Of a stretch of 64,000 nt of DNA, positions 1 to 9,211 are shown in pieces. The notes under the pieces are model-generated. The model searched no databases and had not been told where the DNA came from. It worked only from the letters and a program-made list of their open reading frames with translations. Source of the DNA: Clostridium acidisoli DSM 12555 (GTDB lineage: Bacteria > Bacillota > Clostridia > Clostridiales > Clostridiaceae); NCBI RefSeq assembly GCF_900176305.1, contig NZ_FWXH01000002.1:372001-436000 (forward strand). Reading direction: 5' to 3'. The position numbers and the translations under genes are program-made. The stretch's first letter is position 1; every line of letters starts with the position of its first letter.

Positions 1-746
1 ACCCCCGCAAGCCCACCTGAACCTAATGCATATAATGATTGAATAGATTGATATCCCGTTCCCTTAGGATCCAATGCTGGATTTAGAAAAGTTTTAAGTC
101 TATTTAATCTATATGGTTCAATTAAAATGAAAAGAAATCCTAACGGAACTAGTGAAAATATTATAGCGGAAAGTTGCCATCCTTTTGCTCCACCAACATA
201 TATTACAATCAAACTTACGACCATTATGACAGTTGCAATACTCAGATTTTTTTCTATGTATACAAAACCTGCAAAAAATCCAGCTGTTAAAAGGTATACA
301 AACACCGTTGGAAAGAATTTTTTAATCTTCTCACCATTTTTTTCTATTCCCTTCGCAAGTAAGATTACTACTACATACTTAGCTATTTCAGAAGGTTGAA
401 TAGATGGTAATGGACCAATCTGTATCCACCTTCTCGCACCATTTACCGCTGGAAAAAGAAATACAATGCCTAATAAAAATATAGTAACCAAAATCAAAAT
501 ATTAGTCACTTTTTTTAATTTGTGGTAATCCATTTTTTCCATAATAAGCATAACTATAATACCTATTATTGCAAACAACCCCTGCTTTTTAAAATAAAAC
601 ATATCATCATGTATGTCCGGGTTATTTAATGCTATATATGAACTAGAACTATATACCATTATTACACCTATAGCTAAAATCAAAAGAACAGTTGCAAATA
701 AAACAAAGTCAACCTCTACCTTTTGTAAAAGTTTTGGTTTATTCAT
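1..746 (-). CDS. spoVE: SpoVE/FtsW SEDS peptidoglycan polymerase, N-terminal part (cut by left edge)
   Basis: Partial gene; the C-terminal part lies beyond the window. About 248 codons are visible, starting at an ATG (744-746) behind a GAGGAGG ribosome-binding site. The protein begins MNKPKLLQKVEVDF, followed by several hydrophobic membrane segments. The SEDS signature GARRWI...QPSEIAK and a later NLSIATV segment are clear. Members polymerise glycan strands from lipid II at the septum, working with a class B PBP, here probably the one at 4755-6944. It sits directly after mraY at the end of the dcw run, where spore formers carry spoVE. It could equally be called FtsW; sequence alone does not separate vegetative from sporulation roles. 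Confidence 0.93.
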   Translation of the reverse strand, partial: MNKPKLLQKVEVDFVLFATVLLILAIGVIMVYSSSSYIALNNPDIHDDMFYFKKQGLFAIIGIIVMLIMEKMDYHKLKKVTNILILVTIFLLGIVFLFPAVNGARRWIQIGPLPSIQPSEIAKYVVVILLAKGIEKNGEKIKKFFPTVFVYLLTAGFFAGFVYIEKNLSIATVIMVVSLIVIYVGGAKGWQLSAIIFSLVPLGFLFILIEPYRLNRLKTFLNPALDPKGTGYQSIQSLYALGSGGLAG

Positions 747-767
747 AAGAAACCTCCTCAATATTAT

Positions 768-849
768 TTATCCGATGGCTACCATCGGTAACAATCCCAT
801 CCTCTTCGAAGTTGTAGATAACGGCTGCTACGTCTCTCTCTCTGGATAA
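768..849. repeat. GC-richer palindromic segment between mraY and spoVE
   Basis: An 82-bp stretch bounded by TTATCC (768-773) and its complement GGATAA (844-849). Inside are a perfect 7-bp hairpin (CCGATGG, loop CTA, CCATCGG; 772-788), the palindrome CTTCGAAG, and a GTAG/CTAC pair. It is visibly richer in G and C than the flanks. It may be a small mobile palindromic element or a structured piece of the operon mRNA. I do not recognise a family. Confidence 0.4.
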
Positions 850-853
850 CGAT

Positions 854-1810
854 TTATAAAGCTAAAAATGAGATAAGGCACAAAATAACTGTTGCTATAC
901 AAAATACTGAAACAACTCTTGTTTCATGCCATCCAAGTTGCTCAAAATGATGATGTATCGGTGCCATTTTAAATACCCTTTTACCTGTTAATTTAAAAGA
1001 AGTAACTTGAATAACTACTGACAACACTTCTAAAACATATATCCCACCAACTATTATAACCAATAATGGAAATTTTAGTATTAGTGCTACACTTGCCACA
1101 GCTCCACCTAGTGCTAATGAGCCTGTATCCCCCATAAATATCTGTGCAGGATATGCATTGTATTTTAAAAATCCAAGTAATGCTCCTGCTAATATTGAGC
1201 AGAATATTGCAAGTTCATAACTGTGCCAAGCAAAACTTACCATTGCAAAGAATGTCATTACAAGAAGTGTAACTGATGTAGCAAGGCCATCTAATCCATC
1301 AGTTAAATTTACAGCATTAGTTACACTAACAAAATAAAATACTACAAAGACAATATATACAACTGGATTAAGTGTAAGTGACGTTTTTAAAAATGGTATG
1401 TATATATCTGTACCAAAGTTTACATAGGCATAATATGCAATTGCAATGGATACTATTAGTTGTAATAATGCCTTTTGTTTTGCTGTTAGTCCTTCATTTT
1501 TCTTATGTATAATTTTTAGAAAATCATCTAGAAAACCTATAACTGCGAATGCAAAAAAGCACACAAAAGCAAATATAGCATTTTTGTTTTTCATTATATT
1601 ATTATTCATGATAAGCATAGTAACAGCAGTAGTAATTATAAATATAATTCCGCCCATAGTAGGTGTACCTGCTTTTTTTCTATGACTTTTAGGTCCCTCT
1701 TCTCTTATATTTTGTCCAAATTTCAATTTGTGAAGTATCGGAATTATTATCGGTCCTTGAAGCAAAGAAATTAAAAATGCCACTAGAACGGAATATATCA
1801 TTGCACTCAT
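854..1810 (-). CDS. mraY: Phospho-N-acetylmuramoyl-pentapeptide transferase MraY
   Basis: Transfers phospho-MurNAc-pentapeptide from UDP to undecaprenyl phosphate, forming lipid I at the cytoplasmic membrane. The 318-residue product is the usual length for the family. It is a polytopic protein with the MraY signatures TPTMGG near residue 49, DDFLK after a membrane segment, [10 protein letters not shown] in the middle, FMGDTGS, and PIHHHFE near the C terminus, the last carrying the conserved histidines. A GAGGGGAG site precedes the ATG at 1810. A second ATG three codons in is possible. It lies 15 nt after murF in the dcw operon. Confidence 0.98.
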   Translation of the reverse strand: MSAMIYSVLVAFLISLLQGPIIIPILHKLKFGQNIREEGPKSHRKKAGTPTMGGIIFIITTAVTMLIMNNNIMKNKNAIFAFVCFFAFAVIGFLDDFLKIIHKKNEGLTAKQKALLQLIVSIAIAYYAYVNFGTDIYIPFLKTSLTLNPVVYIVFVVFYFVSVTNAVNLTDGLDGLATSVTLLVMTFFAMVSFAWHSYELAIFCSILAGALLGFLKYNAYPAQIFMGDTGSLALGGAVASVALILKFPLLVIIVGGIYVLEVLSVVIQVTSFKLTGKRVFKMAPIHHHFEQLGWHETRVVSVFCIATVILCLISFLAL

Positions 1811-1825
1811 CTATATCTCTCCCCT

Positions 1826-3211
1826 CTAATTGTTAAGTTCTTTGATGTCATCAACTATTTTTTCAAATTTCATTGCTCTAGAAGCTTTTACAAGTATTAC
1901 ATCACCATCTTCTAGAAATTTATTTATAAATTCTATAGCTCTATCTGTTGAATCGAAACATTTCATTTTATCTGTGTTTTTAAATCCGTCTGTATATGCT
2001 GAAGAAAATTCTCCTAAAACAATTAGAAAATCTACTGAATTATCCTTTGCATAAGCTGCAACTTCTTTATGTGCATTATATGCTTCGTTTCCAAGTTCTC
2101 TCATGCTCCCTAGAATTGCAATTTTTCTTTTTGCATTAATATTATGTAATACGTCAATTGCTGCTTTCATGGAATCTGGACTAGCATTGTAGCAATCATC
2201 TATAATAGTATATTTTTTACCTTTTAAAATATCTAATCTCATAGATGTCATCTGCATTTTCTTAATTCCCTCATTCATCTCATCATAAGTTAGCCCAAAA
2301 CTTCTGCCTACTTCAATAGCTAGGAGTGCATTTAAAATATTATGTTTTCCTGGCGCATTTATTTTGAAATCCTTATATACCAAAGTGTTTTTTTCAAGTA
2401 CGTCAAAAATCACAAAATTTTCTCCTAAACGTACATTATCTGCTTTTATATCAGCTTCTAAACTTATTCCGCATCTAATAATTTTGTAGCTTTTACCATC
2501 ATTTTTAACAGATCTAAGCATATCATTTTCAACATTTAATATTAATTTTGACTTTTCATTAAAATAGTCTGTAATTTCAAGCTTTGCACCTAATATGTTT
2601 TCTCTAGTTTTTAAATTTTCAATGTGGGATATTCCTATATTTGTAATTAGTGCCAAATCTGGTTTTGCTGCTTTTGCCATATTGTGAATTTCAAAGAAGT
2701 TACTCATACCCATTTCCAATACAGCTATATCATAAGAATTATCTAGGCAAAATATAGTAAGTGGAAGTCCAATCTCATTATTGTAATTTCCTTGTGTTTT
2801 ATAAACCTTATATTTTTCACTTAAAATGGAATATGTCATATCTTTTGTGGAAGTTTTACCTGTAGAACCTGTAATTCCAACTACTTTTATATCTAATGTA
2901 CTTCTGTAAAACTCTGCAAGCTTTAATAGCGCTTTTCTTGTATTTTCAACAATTATTATTGACGTATTTTCATTTAAATCTTTATCTTCATATTTTATTT
3001 CTTCTATAATGCATAGTGCTGCACCAGCTCGTATTGCATCAGGCAAAAACTCATTTGCATTATATTTCTCCCCTTTAATTGCAATAAATATTCCATCTTT
3101 TTCTACTTTTCTTGTATCTATGCTAATATGATTAAACTTATCATTAGTACCCTTTTTTAAAATTTTACCTTCTACTGCATTTAAAATGTCATTTAGTGCA
3201 ATGTATTCCAA
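1826..3211 (-). CDS. murF: UDP-MurNAc-tripeptide--D-Ala-D-Ala ligase MurF
   Basis: Cytoplasmic ATP-dependent ligase that adds D-Ala-D-Ala to UDP-MurNAc-tripeptide, the last soluble step before MraY. The 461-residue protein has an N-terminal Mur domain, the P-loop GSTGKTST near residue 115, the NEIGLPLT and LEMGMSN segments of the central domain, and a C-terminal domain with DDCYNASPDSM. The start is TTG (3209-3211), directly abutting the murE stop (TAATTG), with an AAAGGAGC site inside the end of murE. This arrangement implies tight translational coupling with murE. Confidence 0.97.
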   Translation of the reverse strand: MEYIALNDILNAVEGKILKKGTNDKFNHISIDTRKVEKDGIFIAIKGEKYNANEFLPDAIRAGAALCIIEEIKYEDKDLNENTSIIIVENTRKALLKLAEFYRSTLDIKVVGITGSTGKTSTKDMTYSILSEKYKVYKTQGNYNNEIGLPLTIFCLDNSYDIAVLEMGMSNFFEIHNMAKAAKPDLALITNIGISHIENLKTRENILGAKLEITDYFNEKSKLILNVENDMLRSVKNDGKSYKIIRCGISLEADIKADNVRLGENFVIFDVLEKNTLVYKDFKINAPGKHNILNALLAIEVGRSFGLTYDEMNEGIKKMQMTSMRLDILKGKKYTIIDDCYNASPDSMKAAIDVLHNINAKRKIAILGSMRELGNEAYNAHKEVAAYAKDNSVDFLIVLGEFSSAYTDGFKNTDKMKCFDSTDRAIEFINKFLEDGDVILVKASRAMKFEKIVDDIKELNN

Positions 3212-4660
3212 TTAAAACAGCTCCTTTAATATTTCTGCAACAACTTCTCTTTCGTCAAAATGAATCTTGCCTTCTTTTAATACTTGATAGTCCTCATGAC
3301 CTTTTCCTGCAATAACAATAACATCACCTTTTTCTGCAATGGTTATTGCTTTTTTAATTGCTTCTTTTCTATCTTCAATTTTAATATAATTATCTTTTTT
3401 TACGCCATTAATTATGTCTTCTATAATTTTCATTGGTTCTTCAGATCTTGGATTATCTGAGGTTATAATTGCTATATCACTCATGGAAGTTCCGATATCT
3501 CCCATTATTGGCCTTTTCAAACTATCTCTATCTCCACCACATCCGAAAACAACTATAAGTTTGTTTTTTGTAAATTCTCTTGTTGTTTTTAATATATTCA
3601 TAAGGCTATCTGGTGTATGTGCATAGTCAATAATTATATCAAAATCTAATTTTTTATCAGATTCAAAGGCTTCACATCTTCCTGGAACAGCCTTTAAAGA
3701 TTCAATACCTGTTTTTATCTGTTCCATAGTAAGCCCTTCTAACATACAAGCAGCAGCACTTCCTAATGCATTATAAATATTGTATCTTCCTGGTATATTT
3801 AAATTTATATGAACAGATTTTTCTAGATACTTCATATCAAATTCAATGCCCCTTGAATGTAGTTTTATGTTTTCTGCCTTCAAGTCTACATTTTCATTTA
3901 TACCATATGTTATTTTATTATTTTCTAAGTCACTATATACTTTTTTCCCATATTTATCATCCATATTAATTATACAATTTTTACTATTTTTAAACAAAAT
4001 CAACTTTGCATTATAGTAATTTTCAAAAGTCTTGTGAAAATCCAAATGATCTTGGGTTAAGTTTGTGAAAACACCTTCATTAAATTCAATTCCATAAACT
4101 CTATTTAGATATAATGAATGTGATGATACTTCCATAACACAATAGTTAACGCCCTTTTCAAGCATTTTATTAAATAGCTGAAATAATTCTAATGATTCTG
4201 GTGTTGTTCTACTAGCTTCAATCTTCTCGTCACCTATGTAATTAGCTATAGTTCCTATAAGTCCTACCTTTTCACCTGTGGATTCTAAAATTTTCTTCAT
4301 CATATAAGTAGAAGTTGTTTTTCCATTTGTTCCTGTTATTCCAATTAATTTAAGCTTCTTTTCTGGATGTCCGTAATAATTCGCAGATATAAGTGCTAAA
4401 ACTTTTCTGCTTTCACTAACCTTTATAAGTGTGCACTCTGGTAAACTTTCAGGCACTTTTGTACAAATTATTGCAGATACCTTACTTTTACAAGCATTAC
4501 TAATATATTTATGACCATCTGTATTATAGCCCTCTATACATACAAATAAATCATTTTTCTTTAATTTTCTTGAATCATATTGAATTTCATTAACTTCTAC
4601 TTCAGAGTCCCCACATATGACCTCATATTGGATACCTCTTAGTATATTACTTAATTTCAC
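3212..4660 (-). CDS. murE: UDP-MurNAc-L-Ala-D-Glu ligase MurE (probably meso-DAP adding)
   Basis: Adds the third amino acid of the stem peptide. The P-loop GTNGKTTST and the substrate motif DNPRSE are visible; DNPR is the signature of meso-diaminopimelate-specific MurE enzymes, so a DAP-type wall is inferred. The open frame extends upstream to 4678, but AGGAGTGATAAC sits just before a GTG at 4658-4660. I place the start there, giving 482 residues beginning MKLSNILRG, which is a normal MurE N terminus. It is followed without a gap by murF. Confidence 0.96.
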   Translation of the reverse strand: MKLSNILRGIQYEVICGDSEVEVNEIQYDSRKLKKNDLFVCIEGYNTDGHKYISNACKSKVSAIICTKVPESLPECTLIKVSESRKVLALISANYYGHPEKKLKLIGITGTNGKTTSTYMMKKILESTGEKVGLIGTIANYIGDEKIEASRTTPESLELFQLFNKMLEKGVNYCVMEVSSHSLYLNRVYGIEFNEGVFTNLTQDHLDFHKTFENYYNAKLILFKNSKNCIINMDDKYGKKVYSDLENNKITYGINENVDLKAENIKLHSRGIEFDMKYLEKSVHINLNIPGRYNIYNALGSAAACMLEGLTMEQIKTGIESLKAVPGRCEAFESDKKLDFDIIIDYAHTPDSLMNILKTTREFTKNKLIVVFGCGGDRDSLKRPIMGDIGTSMSDIAIITSDNPRSEEPMKIIEDIINGVKKDNYIKIEDRKEAIKKAITIAEKGDVIVIAGKGHEDYQVLKEGKIHFDEREVVAEILKELF

Positions 4661-4682
4661 GTTATCACTCCTATTCAAATAA

Positions 4683-4727
4683 TGAGCTGTCTAAAAATGA
4701 TTTTAAACATTTTTAGACAGCCACTCA
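4683..4727. repeat. 13-bp perfect hairpin between PBP gene and murE
   Basis: CTGTCTAAAAATG (4687-4699) and its exact complement (4708-4720) flank an 8-nt loop, with an outer TGAG/CTCA pair. It lies in the 94-nt gap between the PBP gene and murE. There is no T-run on the sense strand, so it is not a standard terminator. It may be an mRNA processing or stability element. Confidence 0.6.
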
Positions 4728-4754
4728 TAGTTTTAAAATTTCAGGGTAGCCTTT

Positions 4755-6944
4755 TTAATCTCCTGTAATTTCTAGATTCAAATTAATTGTAGTTCCCTTT
4801 TGAACTTTAGTGCCCTCAGGTTCATCTTGATCTGTAACAATTCCTGTTCCTGAAAAATTAGCCTTTAAGCCTAAATTTTCTAAAAGTTTTTCCGCTTTAT
4901 CCTTACTTAATCCTGATAAATCTGGAACTTCTACATTACTATTATAGTTAGGTGTGGTTCCAGTGTAAAGTATTACTTTTGAGCCTTCTTTTACTGTAGC
5001 ACCAGGCACAGGTGAAATATCTGTAATAGTATCCGCCCCTTGAAGCTGATCAAATGCTAAATTATTATCTTTTAAAAGCTTATACGCATCTTGACTTTTC
5101 ATTCCTCTAACATTTGGAACTACGACATCATTTAACATACTATTTAATACATCATTATTTGATGCATCAACTTTTATATTAAGATAGTTGAATATATCAC
5201 TAAACATTTGTTTTGCAACTGGTGTAGCAATTTGTCCAGCATAATAATTTGAAGGATCTGGCTCATCTATAGAGATTAAGACAGTAACCTTAGGATTGCT
5301 TGCTGGAGCCATCCCTGCAAAGGAAGCTATGTACTTTCCTGATTCATAGCCACCACCATTAGGATTTGGTTTTTGAGCTGTTCCTGTTTTTCCTGCTATT
5401 TGATATCCATCAATAAATGCTTTTTTACCTCCACCTTCAGAAATTACTTTTTCTAGATATCCACGAAGTTTTTTTGCAACCTCTGGATCTACAATCTTCT
5501 TTTCACCATAGTTATCATATTTTTTATCTACTATTTCCTTATTATTAGAATCGTAGTGTACAATTTTCTCCATAACGTGTGGTCTTACCCATACACCATT
5601 ATTTGCTATAGTATTAAATGCACTTAAATATTGAACCATTGAAACTGTATTAGCTTGACCAAAAGCAATTGTTGCAAGATCTACAGGCCCTATTTTATTA
5701 GTTGCCTTTATAATTCCCTTAGCTTCCCCAGGTAAATCAATACCTGTCTTTTGTCCAAATCCAAATATGTTAATCCACTTATTTAAATTTTCTGCTCCAA
5801 GTCTCTGTCCAAGTATAGCAAAACCCACATTACAAGAATTTTTTATTATGTCTACAAAGGTCTCTGCCCCATGTCCAGTTCTCTTCCAACAATGAATAAT
5901 TTTATTTGCAATAACTATGCTTCCATTACAATTAAATTTATCATCTTCCTTAACAACCTTTTCTTCCATTGCTGCAGTTGAAGTTATTACCTTAAAAATA
6001 GAACCAGGTTCAAAGGCATCACTTACAGCTCTGTTCCTCCATTCCTTTTGAAGTTCATCAGAACTCTTTCCTTTCTCCCAGGGATCATTAGGATTATAGT
6101 CAGGTTTATTAGTCATAGCTAAGATTTCTCCTGTACTTGGATTCTCCACAACAATAGAAACAGCTTTTGCTTTATTATCAGTAAGCGCCTGCTGAGCATT
6201 TTTTTCAGCAATCTTTTGTATGTTTTCATCAATGGTAAGAACAACATCTTTACCATTCTGAGGTTTAGAAAATTCTGAAACCGTATAGTCTAAATTAGGG
6301 CTGTTTTTGTCTATCTCTGCAATTCTTCTTCCTGGTATTCCTGATAAGTAATTGTCATACTGAAGCTCTACACCCGTCAATCCTTTTCCATCTGAATTAG
6401 TATGGCCGATTACCTGAGACAAAAGATTATCATTTACATAATATCTCTTTGTATCTGGCGAAATTATAATGCCATCTACTTTGAGGCTAGCTACCTTATC
6501 AGCTTCTTCTTTTGGTATTCGTCTTATAAGTGTTGCTGAACCAGCAGCTGCACCACTAGGTAATCTGTAATTTAAAATTTTCTTTACGTCCTCTTTAGGT
6601 TTCCCTATGTCATTTGCAAGTTTCTCTGCTAAAGTTTCAATATTTATACTATTATTTTTTTTAAGATAACTTCTCATTGTATCTAAATCTAAATCTATTC
6701 TATAAACATTTCCACTTACAGCAAGTTCATTCTCATTTTTGTCTAATATTCTGCCACGTTTTGCAGATATTTTAACCTCACTTGTCCATTGTTCAATTGC
6801 CAATTTTTTATACTTCGGTGACAAAATAACTTGAACTTTAAACAATTGACAAATTAAAAGGGCAAAAATCACTATAAAAAAAGTCAATATGAATACCAAC
6901 CTAATTCTTATAATAACCTTGTCCCTATATTTCTTTTTTACCAA
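4755..6944 (-). CDS. spoVD: Class B penicillin-binding protein with two PASTA domains (SpoVD/FtsI type)
   Basis: Membrane-anchored transpeptidase that cross-links peptidoglycan with a SEDS partner. The 729-residue protein has one N-terminal membrane segment (about 11-33), a dimerisation domain, and a transpeptidase domain with the active-site motifs SIFK (S315, K318), SCN (370-372) and KTGT (519-522). Two PASTA domains follow at about 607-665 and 670-728. The start is TTG (6942-6944) behind GGGAGGT. Position between ftsL and murE fits either FtsI/PBP2B or SpoVD. Sporulation-specific use cannot be shown from the sequence. Confidence 0.93.
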   Translation of the reverse strand: MVKKKYRDKVIIRIRLVFILTFFIVIFALLICQLFKVQVILSPKYKKLAIEQWTSEVKISAKRGRILDKNENELAVSGNVYRIDLDLDTMRSYLKKNNSINIETLAEKLANDIGKPKEDVKKILNYRLPSGAAAGSATLIRRIPKEEADKVASLKVDGIIISPDTKRYYVNDNLLSQVIGHTNSDGKGLTGVELQYDNYLSGIPGRRIAEIDKNSPNLDYTVSEFSKPQNGKDVVLTIDENIQKIAEKNAQQALTDNKAKAVSIVVENPSTGEILAMTNKPDYNPNDPWEKGKSSDELQKEWRNRAVSDAFEPGSIFKVITSTAAMEEKVVKEDDKFNCNGSIVIANKIIHCWKRTGHGAETFVDIIKNSCNVGFAILGQRLGAENLNKWINIFGFGQKTGIDLPGEAKGIIKATNKIGPVDLATIAFGQANTVSMVQYLSAFNTIANNGVWVRPHVMEKIVHYDSNNKEIVDKKYDNYGEKKIVDPEVAKKLRGYLEKVISEGGGKKAFIDGYQIAGKTGTAQKPNPNGGGYESGKYIASFAGMAPASNPKVTVLISIDEPDPSNYYAGQIATPVAKQMFSDIFNYLNIKVDASNNDVLNSMLNDVVVPNVRGMKSQDAYKLLKDNNLAFDQLQGADTITDISPVPGATVKEGSKVILYTGTTPNYNSNVEVPDLSGLSKDKAEKLLENLGLKANFSGTGIVTDQDEPEGTKVQKGTTINLNLEITGD

Positions 6945-6996
6945 CTAAGATACCTCCCATAATAAGGTTAACACTAATAAATATTAAGTATCTTAG
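6945..6996 (-). promoter_or_regulatory. Inverted repeat spanning the PBP ribosome-binding site
   Basis: A perfect 9-bp inverted repeat, CTAAGATAC at 6945-6953 and GTATCTTAG at 6988-6996, abuts the TTG start of the PBP gene. In the mRNA the 3' arm runs from the end of the GGGAGGT site to the base before the start codon. Folding would place the ribosome-binding site at the mouth of the stem. A role in translation control is inference. Confidence 0.45.
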
Positions 6997-7053
6997 GATA
7001 ATATTACTAATTTATTTTTTTATCTGTTCTATAACTACAGCTTAGTCCAAGTT

Positions 7054-7536
7054 TTACTTTATAAGTCCTAAAAGCTTAGTAAAAATATTTTTTTTATCTT
7101 TAACATCGCCACTACTTTTTAACTTCAACGTCTGTTTATCATAATTTAATGATACAGCATTATTTTTTTGTGGTGCTACCATATTTAGTTTTGACGCTTT
7201 GTCTTGTAAGTCTCCAAGCCTATTATATTGAACTAATTGCAAACGTAAATTTTCATTGTCCTTACCGATGTTGTCTACATTTGTGTTTGCTGCTTGAAGT
7301 TTTATTTGCATAGTATAAATTACCGAATACCTATACACAACAGAAAAGCCTAAAATAAATATAAGTCCTATACAGGCCATTACCATGGCTTGTTTTCTTA
7401 ATTTAATTTGTTTTGATTTTCTTAATTCTTCGTTATCTTTTCTTCCAAATTCATTATTTTCTTCTCTAAAAGGTTTTCTTTTTGGATTTAATGCGTTATT
7501 CCCATTATTTATGTATTTTTTCTCAGTAACTACCAA
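7054..7536 (-). CDS. ftsL: FtsL-like septum protein (single TM, coiled coil)
   Basis: Small bitopic division protein: basic N terminus, one hydrophobic segment at about 50-70, and an extracytoplasmic heptad-rich stretch ending in a low-complexity tail. It occupies the position of ftsL between rsmH and the PBP gene. FtsL, with DivIC/FtsB, activates the SEDS-PBP pair at the septum. The frame is open to a GTG at 7545, but AAGGGGTGA there would touch that codon. The TTG at 7534-7536 has proper spacing and gives 160 residues beginning MVVTEKKYI. Sequence conservation of FtsL is low, so the name rests largely on context. Confidence 0.75.
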   Translation of the reverse strand: MVVTEKKYINNGNNALNPKRKPFREENNEFGRKDNEELRKSKQIKLRKQAMVMACIGLIFILGFSVVYRYSVIYTMQIKLQAANTNVDNIGKDNENLRLQLVQYNRLGDLQDKASKLNMVAPQKNNAVSLNYDKQTLKLKSSGDVKDKKNIFTKLLGLIK

Positions 7537-7548
7537 TTGTTTCACCCC

Positions 7549-8481
7549 TTATAATTTTTCTGCAACCCTAAGTTTAGCACTTCTGCTTCTTGGATTAATT
7601 TCTAGTTCATCGTTTGATGCTTCAATAGGTTTTTTAGTTATTATCTTTATTTCTGGCGTCTTCCCACATATACAAATAGGGAATTCTTTTGGACATTCAC
7701 ATGGATCTTGCAATTTTTTAAATTTAGTTTTTACTATTCTGTCCTCTAAGGAGTGAAATGTAATTATATCCATTCTCCCCTGTTTTTTTAGTCTTCTTAT
7801 TCCATCTTCAATAGTTTTCTCCAAAATACCAAGTTCGTTATTTACTTCTATACGAATGGCTTGAAAAGTCCTTTTTGCAGGATGAGGTCCATCCCTTCTA
7901 AATCTTGCTGGAATTGCTGCTTTTATAACCTCTACCAATTCAAAAGTAGTTTCTATTGGTTTATCTTCTCTTTTCTCTACAATAAAAGCTGCTATTCGTT
8001 TTGAAAATTTTTCTTCTCCATAGTTTCTTATGATTTCATATATTTTAGCTTCTTCATAATTATTAACAACTTCATAAGCGGATTTACTGCTATCTCTGTT
8101 CATCCTCATATCAAGTGGTGCATCATGCATGTAACTAAAACCTCTGTCCCCTTGATCTAACTGATAACTTGATACTCCTAAGTCCATAAGTATTCCATCA
8201 ACTTTTTCAATTTCAAGTTCATTAAGAATACTATCTATGTTATAAAAATTATTATGTACATAAGTGACATTTTCATAGTCCTTTAATCTACTCTTTGCTG
8301 CATTGATTGCATCCATATCTTGATCTATGCCAATCAATCTTCCTTTTTTATTAAGTCTCTTTAATATTTCACTTGAATGTCCTGCACCGCCTAGAGTACA
8401 ATCCACGTATATGCCATCTTCTTTTATATTCAAGTTTTCCAAACATTCATTTAGTAAAACCGATACATGCTTAAATTCCAT
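7549..8481 (-). CDS. rsmH: 16S rRNA (cytosine-1402-N4)-methyltransferase RsmH
   Basis: SAM-dependent methyltransferase acting on 16S rRNA C1402 (formerly MraW). The 310-residue length is typical. Visible family signatures are HVSVLLNE at the N terminus, the SAM-binding [10 protein letters not shown] near residue 28, [25 protein letters not shown], and the C-terminal [11 protein letters not shown]. An AGAGGTGAAG site precedes the ATG. It sits between mraZ and ftsL, its standard place in the dcw cluster. Confidence 0.98.
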   Translation of the reverse strand: MEFKHVSVLLNECLENLNIKEDGIYVDCTLGGAGHSSEILKRLNKKGRLIGIDQDMDAINAAKSRLKDYENVTYVHNNFYNIDSILNELEIEKVDGILMDLGVSSYQLDQGDRGFSYMHDAPLDMRMNRDSSKSAYEVVNNYEEAKIYEIIRNYGEEKFSKRIAAFIVEKREDKPIETTFELVEVIKAAIPARFRRDGPHPAKRTFQAIRIEVNNELGILEKTIEDGIRRLKKQGRMDIITFHSLEDRIVKTKFKKLQDPCECPKEFPICICGKTPEIKIITKKPIEASNDELEINPRSRSAKLRVAEKL

Positions 8482-8491
8482 TTCTTCACCT

Positions 8492-8920
8492 CTAAATTAA
8501 AAGTTCATTCATTTTTTCTGCTATTTCGTCCATATTTATATCAGATTCATTATATTGATTCCATTTTTCCTTGCTCCAAATTTCAATTCTTGTAGATACG
8601 CCTATACTTACTATATCCTTTTCAATAGAAGCATATTCTAACAAATTTTGAGGTATCAATGCTCTGCCTTGTTTGTCAACATTTACCTCATTTGCACCAG
8701 AAAAGAAAAATCTCACAAATGCCCTAGCATCTCTGTTTGTAAGTGGCAATTTTTTCAGTTTTTCCTCAAGAGTTTTCCATTCATCTATGGTATAAGCATA
8801 AAGACATCCATCTAAACCCTTGGTCAAAATAAAAACATCTCCAAGTGCTTCTCTAAACTTTGATGGAACTATAATTCTATTTTTGTTATCTATACCATGT
8901 TGATATTCTCCTATGAACAT
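8492..8920 (-). CDS. mraZ: Transcriptional regulator MraZ
   Basis: DNA-binding regulator of the dcw operon built from two AbrB-like swapped-hairpin halves. After [14 protein letters not shown] the protein has the repeated motif forms [10 protein letters not shown] and IPQNLLEYA. The frame is open upstream to 8944, but AAGAGGTGAATAAG stands before the ATG at 8918-8920. That start gives 142 residues and the conserved MFIGEY N terminus. It is the first gene of the cluster and is preceded by direct repeats that match the known style of MraZ binding sites, so autoregulation is likely. Confidence 0.97.
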   Translation of the reverse strand: MFIGEYQHGIDNKNRIIVPSKFREALGDVFILTKGLDGCLYAYTIDEWKTLEEKLKKLPLTNRDARAFVRFFFSGANEVNVDKQGRALIPQNLLEYASIEKDIVSIGVSTRIEIWSKEKWNQYNESDINMDEIAEKMNELLI

Positions 8921-8941
8921 CTTATTCACCTCTTGGAATTT

Positions 8942-8970
8942 CACTCCATACTACTCCACTTTAAACCACT
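8942..8970 (-). promoter_or_regulatory. Putative MraZ operator: three TGG boxes with 10-nt period
   Basis: Read on the minus strand the leader contains AAAGTGGTTT, AAAGTGGAGT and AGTATGGAGT in tandem. The TGG cores lie at 8966-8968, 8956-8958 and 8946-8948, exactly 10 nt apart. MraZ is known to bind TGG-containing direct repeats with this helical spacing upstream of its own gene. The boxes end 21 nt before the mraZ start codon, a position suited to repression. Confidence 0.75.
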
Positions 8971-9109
8971 TTGTTCTACTTATTCTATAAATATTTATAA
9001 AATCCTTCTTTTTTATGAACTTTTTTATATAATTAAAAAATAAATTGCAAATTTCTAATGTTTTTATCGCATATACATGATAAAATCTTTAATCTTCAGT
9101 TAGGACAGA

Positions 9110-9138
9110 TTGAAATACACCTTATTGTAATGTATAAT
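9110..9138 (+). promoter_or_regulatory. Sigma-A type promoter of ychF
   Basis: TTGAAA (9110-9115), a 17-nt spacer and TATAAT (9133-9138) form a near-consensus vegetative promoter on the plus strand. The leader to the ychF start is about 65 nt, with an AAAGGAATG ribosome-binding site. Confidence 0.85.
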
Positions 9139-9211
9139 TAGAAAGAATTATTATAGGACATATGAAAAATTTGAATATGTCTAACTATATACGAGAAAGG
9201 AATGTACATAA

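Noticed and set aside
127-849. Plus-strand frames at 127-399 and 613-849
   Set aside because: The first and most of the second lie antisense to spoVE, which is clearly coding on the minus strand. The second only extends into the palindromic spacer.
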